A model generated the notes under the pieces. That model did not search any database, was not told the DNA's origin, and saw only the letters and a program-made list of their open reading frames with translations. From Monocercomonoides exilis (Eukaryota > Preaxostyla > Oxymonadida > Polymastigidae), in assembly GCA_001643675.2 (NCBI GenBank), contig LSRY02000004.1, forward strand, positions 124,001-188,000: a stretch of DNA of 64,000 nt, read 5' to 3'. Numbering within the stretch: position 1 is the first letter of the stretch; each line of letters starts with the position of its first letter. The translations under genes were made by a program, and so were the position numbers. Positions 49,901 through 61,900 of this stretch are shown one piece after another.

Positions 49901-52900
49901 CTTCGCAGTACACCCTTGACAACCCCAATACATTATGTGGATATGATGAACATGATGATACACTTCATTTCCAATTGGGGTATTTTATGATGGGAGTGAA
50001 TGGAAATGCATTTGTCTCTGATAAAGGCGCAGATACTTTAATCTGTGGTGTGATGGACTATCCATGCGCAACTATCTTATTCGCTGCAGAACGTCAAGAA
50101 ACTACACAAAAGGAAATAGCTATCTTGGAAAAGCTAACTTGCAACTCAACTCATTTATTCGATGAAGGATCATTTGTTGTTAAAGGAAACGATATCGTAA
50201 CAAAATCGGATGAAATGATTCTATTTTTGGCATCTTCTGTTGGGTTTGAATTGTTCAGTATTTCTGTAATGACGACATTTAACTCTTTTACAATGAGAAT
50301 CGACAGAAATGACACAAGCAGCATTACAATCTTTTCGGTTACTAGTTCTCAACTGACTATGAACAACATTCTATTATTAACTGCAACAGACCTTCCAGCC
50401 CAAACAGACTTAAAATTTGCATCTTGTACAGGTGATGGCACAACTTTAACGTTAACTTCTTTCATATTTGAAAATACTCGGCCTATGAAATTCATAAATA
50501 AGCCTTTCATTTCTGTTGGTGAAGGCAGTGTTTTGTCGATGACTTCTTCAAAATTCGCGATGCTAGAGTTCACGCAGGCTAACCTTATTAAAACTGAAGG
50601 CAGCAAAACGATCACATTGAATAATAATTCTTTTACAAACTTAACTTCTCATTCAACAACTGGAGTGAATGGCTCTGTTTTAAATATGAAATGTAATTCC
50701 TCTGCGTCATCCTCTTCTGTAGCAATTTCTGATTGTACTTTCGTTTCTTGTTCAGTTTCTGGAGAAAACAGTTGTGGAGGAGCAGTCTTTTCCAATTTAC
50801 AAACGAACGATGCTACATGGGTGATGAAGAAATGTTCATTCAACGGATGCTCCGCATCTCCAACTAACAATGGGAAAGGTGGAGCAGTTTGCCTTTGTCT
50901 TGAAATTGCCACGGCCCAATTTTCATTTTCTGATATTAATGGATTCTCAACCTGGGAAAATAACGTTGCGTCTCTTGGGATGAATATCTTTGTTTTTTCT
51001 CCTGATCTTTCTCAGTCTATTACGAACGATCGCTTCCAAGTTTTTAATCCTGATTCTTGGAATGACTCAACAGCCGAGGGATTTGATAAAGGAAACCTAA
51101 CACTATCAATCCCACTAAAATATTTCTTAATATCTCTTCAGCGCGAAGTATTTGTCTCTTCAGTTGATGGTACTGATACTGCTGCCTGTGGAACACGGAA
51201 CTATCCTTGCTTCACTTTATTTGCTGCCTGGGATAAATTAAATGTTGTTGTTGTATTAAATCATCTTATAATCAGTGAGGTCGTTGATATGTCACAAAAT
51301 AATCTTGAGTTAAAAGGAGAAGCTCAATCAGAAATAGAAATTAATTCTTCTCAACAATCTTGTGCAATTTTTGTTTGTGAGAAAAAATCCACTTTTACGA
51401 ATTCTAATTTGTCTGTAACGGCTGCTCACTCTGATACTGTTTCAATATTCAGGATTTCTGGAGGTGAATTTCAAATGGATAATGTTCATTTAATAGCTCG
51501 TGGTAATCAAGAAGCTTTTCCGTTCTCTTTCATACATATGGTGCAGGGGAATGTATCGATAAGTGCATTCTCTTATGAATTATTAGGATTGACAATAACA
51601 TCTCCTATGTTTGCATCTTGCCCATTTATCAAAGTTTCTGGAGGAAAAGTTGGAATTTCCTCGAGCACATTTGCATATCGCTCTTCTTCTGATTCACCAT
51701 TTATGTTGGTGGAATCACAAGGATTGCTGTCTTTATCAGCTACAAGATTCTGTCTGATGGAAGAGATTGGTTCATCTTTGATTTCAATTGTTGCAACTGC
51801 CTCTGTTCAGATCGAGAATAATTGTGCTTTCGAGAACATAATGAGTTCGCATTCAGATTTATTTAACGTTGGAGCTGAATCCATACTAAAGGTGAATGAT
51901 GCAAGCTTTTCTTCGATAGTCTGTGGTAATGCTGCTATTATATCGTCCACCAATTCAGTTGCGTTTACTGTGAATTCTTCAACATTCGAAGATATTACTC
52001 GCCAAGAAGGAGATGGTGCTTGCATAACTTGTTCGGGAACGACTGGAAATGTTTTGGTGAGTCAATGTACTTTCACAAGATGTCGCGTAACGGTCACTTC
52101 GAGTGGTGGAGGAGCAATATATGGAAGTTTAGATTCTGATATTCATTTCTCATTATCTTCTACAATAATAAGCGAATGCTCTGCTCCTTCAACTCCTTTG
52201 TTAAATGAGCAGGATATGTTTCCTTTACCTATTAATGAAGAAATTCATTTAAACACATTCGCATTGAAAGGAAAAGGAGGAGGTCTATATCTCAATCTTG
52301 TTTCTTATGAAGCAGATTTTAAATATCATTGTAATCGATCTGACTGGATTGACAACAAAGCTGATTTTGGACGGGACGTGTTTGTGAAGTCAAGTAATTT
52401 GTCATTATCTATCCAGCAAAGTCGCTTTGGCAGTTTTGCACCAATCATACCAATTGAAAAGACATCTTTTGGTGGGTTTGATGAAGGCAAAAGCTGGCCA
52501 AATATACCATTTGAATATCTACTTGTTCGTACTTCTCCAATTGTGTATATCTCTCAAAATGGTGTCAATTCTTGTAGTTGCGGTTTTATTGATTACCCGT
52601 GTGAATCTCTGCAGTATGCTCTATCACGGCAAACTGGAACAGTGAGAAATGTAACAATACTAAATTTGTTTGAGCAAAACAATAGCCTAACAATCGCTGA
52701 TTATGATGTTTCTGTATCTGGACAATCGTCATCTAACCTATCTTCTCTGGTTATTAATCAAATAGGAGGAGAAGCGTCTTCAATTTATTCTATTCAATGC
52801 AATACTTTTATAAAGTTTGTTCAATTCGTTATTAGCGGTGTATCAGAAAATACCACTTGCTATTTTTCTGTTGCTGGTGCAATCTGTTCTCTTTCATCTT

Positions 52901-55900
52901 GCCATTTTGTTGCATCACAATGCGATCATCAATTTTTCTCAGTCACTGGATCGACTTCTTCTGTAGAAATGACAACTTGCAAATTCCTTTCTTTTAGATA
53001 TGCTGCAGCATTGCCTTTTATAAGCATTCAAAATGGTGCAAGACTTTTAATGGAAGGAAGTTTATTTGAACATATTACTGTTGAATCTACTGATTTCATG
53101 GAAGCAAAAGAAAATTGCAGTCTTCAAATATCTGGTTCTTCCGCTTTTTCATTCATTACACTTGATACTGGGTCTTTAATAAAAACAATTTCATGTATTT
53201 CTCTTTCGATAACATGTTCTTTTGCAAATATCGTAAGCAGTGGAGGCGATGGAAGCTGCTTGAATATTGGAAATTCCAGTTTCTTTGAATTAAATCATCC
53301 TTCAACACATGAACCTACGGAAAATTCAATTCAAACAACAATCACAATTGTAAATAGCTCTTTTGATGGATGCAAATCGCAATCTATTCAAGGAAAAGGA
53401 GGAGCAATCTTTCTCATGATGATGACAAATACAAACCCTACACAAATACAAAATACATCTTTTTCTAACTGCGAGACATCTCATCTTCTTTCACTTTCTC
53501 GGGGAGCGGGAGGCGCAATTTATCTTTATGCTGATGATCAAACAAGCCAGTGGAAGCTCGATACTGTTGCTCAAAATGAAAATGAATCATCGTTATTTAA
53601 CAATAATAATGCAAAATATGGTAAAAATTTGTTTGTTTCGAGCTTTGACCTTGCAACTACAGTGACTCAAAGCAGGTTCTTGTCTTTCAATCGAAATGAG
53701 TGTCCGGCAGATCTTATTTCAATGAGCGGAAACGATGAGCTTGATAATTCCGTTGTTATTCCACTGTGCTTCTACTTAATGGAGCTGGACAATCCTGTGT
53801 ACGTCAAAATGGAAAGTGATGATAGGAATATCTGTGGATTTGTTGATTATCCATGCAAGACACTTCCTCATTCAATTTCTCGCTTATCTAAATCAGAAAT
53901 GCAAATTCATGTAATTAGATCATTCGAATTACTCGAAGAAATAAAGTTGAGTTTGGATATTCTTTCCCTGCGCCCTGCAATTGGTTCTATTTCTTCAAAT
54001 ATTGTGGTTAGTAAAGGAGAACTTTCCTCTCTTGTTGGAATGTTAACCACAATCAAAGAAATATCTGTCGAAAGCATCAACTTTTGCATGCCGACTGAAA
54101 TAAATAACCAAAATTTCATTTCTGTGGAGTCAGGTCATTTCTCCTTAAAAGCATGCTCACTCAAATCAATTTCTCATTCTTCTATGAAGTTCTCGTTTTT
54201 ACTGGCAACTAATGGAATTGTTAATGTAGAAGATTTTATTCTTGAACCAACTGCTCTATCTTCAAATGGTAGATATTCAAATGCGCTCATCTCCGACTCC
54301 TCACTGTTTGTAATGAAGAATTCTCTCACAAAGGGAACGCTTACAAATCTTACAATTGCATCTTCGTCTATTACAGGGAGCTCTCCTCTAATTTATGCTT
54401 CTAACGCGGCTTCAATAGATCTATCTTCGTCAACTTTCGAACGATTGTCATTTGAATCCACTTCACTTATCAAAATTGATACTAAAGCACATTTAATTGT
54501 GACAGATGTTGTATTCGAGGATATAACGTTCTCAAGCGGATCTGTTGTAAATCTCACTCTTCTCAGTTCTTCGATAATTACAGGAAGCAAATTCATAAGA
54601 ATAGTTTCTGAATCTTCAAATGGTTCTGCAGTCTCAATTAACCAACCAATTTCAAATGTGCCAGAGGCTGATAATTCAACAACAGATGAAAGTGAAGCTG
54701 CTATAATGGCAAATTCAAACTCAAATGCAGCTCTTTCTATTTCGATAGCCCAAACGCAATTCTTTGCATGCAAAGCAACTGGAAATGGGAAAAGTGGAGG
54801 AGCAATTTCAGCACAATTGAAAAATGATGTTGTGCTTTCTGTTGAAGAATGCGGATTTTCTAATTGTGAAGCAATGTGCAGATCTGAAAATGGCAAAGGA
54901 GGAGCCATATATTTAGAACTTATTGATTGTGATGCTTTATGGAAATTGGACACAGATCCTTTTAAGGGAGTTTTGCAAGCAACAAATAACAAGGCATCTA
55001 TCGGTCGTGACTTGTTTGTGTTTTCAACAGATTTAATAACGAGCATAATCGACTCAAGGTTCCCTTCTTTAACTCCAAATCTTATCAGCTCCGATTTTGA
55101 CAAAACATCAATGCTTGGATATGAACACCTATTTCAGGAGCCTGCAATTCCATTACTGTACTATCTTCTTGGATTCAAAGATGAGATTATCTCTGATGAA
55201 ACATATTCTGTTGTTTACCATTCAAAAGTAGGCAATGATACAACAACTTGCGGGTTCGAAAACTATCCTTGTCGTACCATCGTGCATTCAATAGACAGAG
55301 CAAGAAATAAAACTGGAAATTCGAAACTTCTTGTTGTGAATCAGGATGAAGCTGTTCTCGATCAAGACCACGTGCTTGACATTAGCTGGCTTATAATTCG
55401 AGGTAAAAAAATTATTGATGAACCGCTTTCAAAGCCAACTTCAAAACTGATTATTTCAAGCGAAGGCACAATTTTTTCAGAGTCTGGCTTATTGTGGAGT
55501 GTTAATGTTTCTTCGGTCGAACACTTGATAATAGAATTGAACACAATCACATCAGAAAAGCCCTTCTTTGCTCAGGAGAAGGGAAGATTGAATCTTGAAG
55601 ATATCATTTTAACAACTCGTAACGTTGATGCGCCTGTGGAAAATGCATTCATAATTTTAAAGGAAGGTGTCGTTAATATTGAGCATCTGGAATGTTCAGA
55701 TATTACATTTTCTAAGCCATTTTTATCTATTGCTGAAAAGCAGTCTGCAATTCTTAATGATATAAAAATCAATCGAACTGTATTTCTTTCTTCGGATCCA
55801 GTGATTTCGTTAGGCAAAGAAAGTACATTCTCATTGATGCATGCTTCAGTTGAAACTTCAAAGAGTGAATCAACTCTGATCTCACATTCGAAATCCAATA

Positions 55901-58900
55901 GTGTAACCATCAACGATGCCACGTTTGTTGGCTTTCTTTTTGCAAACGGATCAATTGTAGAGTCCCAGAAAGTCAAAGAGATGAATATTTCGAACTGTGA
56001 ATTCTCAGATATCCGTCGAAAAGAATCATACGGGTCAGTTATCAACTTGGACGAAGGTGATCAAAACACTTTAACTTCAATCAATTTTATTACCATTGAA
56101 AATACAAGTTATGTTCATTGCAGAGTTATGAATGATGAAGAAACTCTTTTGAGTGGTGATGGAGGAGCTATCTATGCAAAATTAAACACAGGAACGCAAC
56201 TTAGCTTCATTGGGTGTCCTTTGTTTAGAAGTTGCGTTGTTCCATTTGATGGAGAATCATGTTCAGGAAAGGGAGGAGCAATCTATCTTTATTTGCACTC
56301 AGCATATGCCGAATGGACCATTGACGATATCGATGTGGATATTCTTTCTGGTGCTGCTCCGAATAGGGCATCTGTCGGAAGAGACTTGTTTGTCTCAGCG
56401 AAAAACCTTACTGAGACTTTCAATATAAATCACATTCCCTTCGAAGATTATGAATCTGCTCAAAGATATTGGTTTGATCATTCTTCTCTTTGCGGATTCG
56501 ACAATCACGACGACTTGTACACTATTCCTCTCAGATATTATCTACTTTCATTTGAAAATGAGTCAATTGCACATTCTGATGCAATTACTGAGTTGTATAC
56601 GCGTGTGTATACAAATTACAATGGTGTTGATACATCTGCATGCGGATATGTGAATTATTCATGTCTTACGCTTCCTCATGCAATATCTCGAAGTATTTGT
56701 CAAGATAATTCGAATTATTCCATCATCATTATTCAAAAGAATCTAACATTAAGCGAAGAATATTCAAATCCTCTAAAGGGCTTAATCGTTAGAAACGAAA
56801 ATCCATCGAATCCAGCTTATTTTATCCTGACGCAAGGACTTATTGCAACTGCTGCTGCTTTCATCAACTCTGAGATGGTCACTTTCAGCGATGTTACAAT
56901 TGATCTTTCACCTATTTCGGTATTAAAGCCTTTCTTTTTATTGAATGGAACCAAAAGCACCTTTGAGAGATGTATATTGACAACGAGTATGTCAGATTCA
57001 ACAATCACAAATAGCGTATTCGAAGTATTAAAAGGAGTGTTAGTTATAACAGACATCAAATGCAAGCTGCCATTCGCAGAAGGAATATCAACAAAAATGG
57101 TATTTTCAGGAGCATCATTCGCAACGTTAAAAACTGAAGCATCTTCTGGTTTATTCAGCTGTCTTTCTCTCACTAACCTTCTGCTCAAAGGCTCAGAACC
57201 ATTTATTTCTGTTTTTCAAAGTTCACTACAACTAAGTGATTCTGATTATCAGAATATAACTTCTGAAGCTGAGGTAATCAATCTTGATTCAACTATTAGC
57301 GTATCCATTAATCATGTCAACTTTTATTCTTTGAAAATGATAAATAATGCTGTTTTCAGTACAACACTGAGCTCAGCATTGAATATTGAACACTGCTCGT
57401 TTATTACAATTTCTGGAACTTCAACGACAGGTTCTTGCTTCAATATGATTGAAGGTGATGGAACAAATGGAAATAAATGGATTCACTTTGTAAATACATC
57501 ATTCGATAAATGCATTATCGAATCAGACGATAATCCAAATGAAGGCTTAGGAGGAGGAATTTATGTTGAGCTGCAAAAGGGGGCTGATCTAATCGTCGAT
57601 AGCAATTCTTCATTCCATAATTGTCATGTGCCAAATGACTTAGCAGATGGAAATGGAAGAGGCGGAGCAATTGCTCTGTTTTTGTCTCAATCTGATGCAT
57701 CATGGATCATTCAAAAGCTCAACTTTTTGCAAGAGAATTCTGAAAGAACTACAAACGAAGCGCGATATGGAAAGGATTTATATGTTTATTCTCCGAATCT
57801 TACAGTGAGTATAACCACAGCAACAGTTCCATTTATCGACCCTCTTAATGATAGCCATTATTCATTTGATCATAATGCACTTGTTGGATTTGAAGGCAAC
57901 ATAACTGCTGCAATACCAATTCCATATTACATTCTTTATTTTGAGTCAGCAACAACTCAAGCACCGGATGATACAACTGTTATTTATGTTTCAACATCAG
58001 GGACTGATACTTCAGCTTGTGGCTTTGTTAATTATCCCTGCTTGACTATTGGTCAATCAGTTGATCGCTCTCAGAATTCCAATACAATTATTATTGTTAA
58101 AGAGAAAGTGGAACTAAAAAACGAAACAGAGCTTCGTTTTACAACTCTTGTGGTTAAGGGAATAGATGATACTTCTCCTTTATTTGTGCTGAGCGAGCCG
58201 GAGTCAGCTGAAGGTAATTCAATGGTTATCAATAATGATAATGCTTTATTCAAAAGCATAAGATTTGACTGCCAGCCACTTGGAGATGGTATGCAATACT
58301 TTTTGCTAAATGGAACAGCACTTCGCTTTGAGAATTGCATTATCACAACGAGTCATTCATTCAAAACAATTTCTAGCACTATTATTGTGGTTGTTAAAGG
58401 ATCTCTTTTTATTGATGAAATGTCTGTGAAGTTGGAAGCAAGCCTTCCATTTGAATCAAACTCTATAGTAAGTAATGTTGATCAACTGATTTTTGATTCA
58501 TCATCATTTGTTGCGCTTTCAGAAGTTGTTTCTATTGCTTCAATAAGCAAATTACTTGTGAACGAGTCGCAAATATATGGAAATAAGCCTTTTATCAATG
58601 TTGTTCGTCAGAGTCAACTAAAGCTAATCTCATCTAAGTTTTCAACTGTTTCCTCAAATTCTCCGCTTATCAATGTTGAACAAGCAGAATTTGTTGAAGT
58701 TAATTCTGTTTCTTTCTCAAAAATTAGTCTATCTGATTGTTCAGTCATTCGCTCTAATAATGTTAAAATGCTTCGTTTGGATGATTCTTCTTTCTTTGAT
58801 GTTTGCAGATCCACTGGAAATGGATCGTGTCTCTCGTTGACCGAGGGAGATGGAACGACTGTACCAAGCGCATGCACTGTGTCGCTTGCTTCTATTCGCT

Positions 58901-61900
58901 TTGACAACTGTCGAGTTATGGACGAGCATGAAGATTTACAAGAAGGTTGTGGAGGAGCAATCTACGCGGATCTTCAAAGAGGAACAAAACTGACTTTGAA
59001 CTCTTTGTGCACTTTCCAAAATTGCTATGTTCCTTCAACATTGCCAGAAATGAAGGGGTATGGTGGTGCAATGTTTTTCAAATTAAGGCAAACGGATGTT
59101 GACTGGCATATTGATTGGATTGACTTCCCATCAATTGGAGATGCAAATAGGAACAGGGCAGTATTTGGAAGAGATCTTTTTATAACTTCTCAGAATCTTA
59201 CAAAAAGCATTACAATTGACAGATTAGATTGCCCATCATGCGGTGAAGATGGTATCAGGAATCCTCGTGATTTCGATCATTCATCTTTGGAAGGGTTCAA
59301 TGACACGGATGAAACTCATGCAATTCCATTAAGATACTTCCTCACATCCTTTGAAATGAGAGAGATTGGCTCAGGAGACGATGCTGTTATCTTTCCAGTT
59401 GGTTTTGTTGGAACTGAAGGTGTGGATTCAATCTGTTGTGGCTTCTTCAACTACACATGCGAGTCATTACCTTGGCTTGAAACACGAATATTGTCCTCAA
59501 CAAATTCTAATCTCAATGCAATTGTAGTTATCAATAGCTCTCTAATTTTGACAGAAGAGTTTAAAAGTTTGTACAGCGAATTGCAGATCCAAAATGATCC
59601 GTTAACAGATGTTTGCCATCTTATTGTGAAAAGTATATCTGAAGGAAGCCGCAAAGGAGTCATATGCAATGATCAAATATTATCTATCACAAATGTTGCA
59701 TTTTGCATTCCGTCATCATTTAGAAGACACGAAGCATTGTTCCTTCAGTCAAACGGAGAACTCAACATACAAACCTCAAACATTATCCCAACTGATTCTG
59801 GGTCAGTGCTCAGTTATCCACTCTTTGTTGTAACTGGAGGGTCTCTTGCTGTTTCAGACTTCGAAATTGTGCCTGTTCAACCTCTTTCATCGGATGAAGT
59901 GCATCAAGAAAGCTTATCTTTTGGGAAATCAAACTCTTTGCAACACAGGAAAAATCAGGATGCGTCACCTTCGGCAATTCAAATCAACAAATCTTCTCTT
60001 TTACTTATTAATGGCACTGGAAAAGTATCGCTTACAAGAATGACAGTGAAGGAGCTTCTATTAGCTGAAGAGAATCCATCATTAGTTATTCAAAGTGGTG
60101 CATCCATTTCGTTTGAATCGTGCATATTTGATGGAATAGGCTTTCCAGCTTCTTCTCTTATTTCTACGTCGATGGGAGAGTTGAGTATTGAATCATCATC
60201 ATTTTCAAATATGAACTGTATTTCATCCCCCCTAATCACTTCTGAAACATCACGTTCATTTTCAATGACAAACAGTAATTTTACAAATATTGCCCGAGAA
60301 TCGGGAGATGGAAGCTGTCTTCACTTTGAGGAAGGTGACCTCCCTGAGTCATCACTTACTGAGATAGAAAAAATAGTCGCAATGTCTCACTGCAATTTTA
60401 CAAATTGTTGCATAAAGAATTCTTTGGATGAAAACAACGAAGGGAGAGGAGGAAGTATTTTTGCACGATTAAGCGCAGGTGTCAGATGGACGTTTGATTC
60501 TTCTTCAATTGCCCAGTCTTCGGCTCCATATGACAGCAGTTCATCCAAAGGAAAAGGAGGTGGGATCATGATTTATGCAGTTGACAGCGCTTTGGATTGG
60601 GAAATAAATCCAATTTCTTTCCCTGAACTGGGTCAGATTGATCAAAATCAAGCATTTTCTGGAAGAGACATTTTTGTTTCGAGTCCGGCATTAAATTCTA
60701 CCGTAACTAAATTATCATTCATTTGGGATACATGGGATTATCAGCAGTCATATCGCTTTGACCATTCATCCATGGAAGGGTACAATGAACACAATTCTGA
60801 ATATGTCATTCCTCTCCCTTACTATTTGTATCAGCTTCATCCAACCATTTATGTTTCAACGCCACTTGGATTCGATACAACAGCTTGTGGATTCGATAAT
60901 TACACATGTCAAACTCTTCCTTGGGCAATCTGGCGCCAAACTGGAAACGATGAAGCAGTCGAAGGCGATGTGACGATCAATTCGACTGTAATTGTGAAAG
61001 AAGAATATCAAATTGTTACAAAATCGCTTAGCATAAAGTCAAATGAATCACAAAGCCAAATTATCATTCAGAATGGTATAAACCAATCTCTTGATGCAAT
61101 TTTGTTAAACCAGAAAATTTTATCATTTACGAACATTGATTTCTTCCTCCCACAGACGATTGGTCAACATCAATCAATCATCCACAATAAAGCAAGTGGA
61201 TCTACAACAATTGATAACTCTCAACTGATTGTTACTGACATATCACATGAGTTGCAGTATCCATTTTTGGTTGCTGATGGTGGATCTGTGTCACTTCATT
61301 CATTCGTAGTCGAGCCATGTTCGGCTGGATTCAGTTCTCAGTCAGCAAACGATGTACAGTCAATAATATTTAATTCAACTTCACTTCTGTTGGCAAAAGG
61401 AAGCTCGACTGCCATAACTATCAACGCACTCACTTTCACTGCAGCAAAATTCATCGGAAGCGAAACTTTGTTCAAAATAACCGAATCAGCTTCATTTACA
61501 ATTTCTAATTCCAAATTTTCACATCTGGATGATATGTCAGTTTCTCTGTTTGATTTATTAGGAGCTTCAAGGTGTTCAGTTGAATCACTGATTGTTGAGG
61601 ATATTGATGAAAAATGTGATCGTCCATTTATTTCAGCAGATAATTGTGTTGAATTTTGTCTGCAGCACTCAAATGTTTCATCATATCGATCATCTTCATC
61701 TTCTGTTCTATCAATAACCAAAACTCAACAATCTTCATTAGAATCAAATAATTTTTCTCTTGTCGAAGTCGAACAAGAATCTGCAATCTCTGTTACAAAT
61801 GTGAAAAGGAGGTTTTCAGTGATTGATTGCAGCTTTAAAGACATCAACCGTAAATCCAGCGATGGGTCATGCCTTTCTTTCAACGAGAAAGAAGAAAATT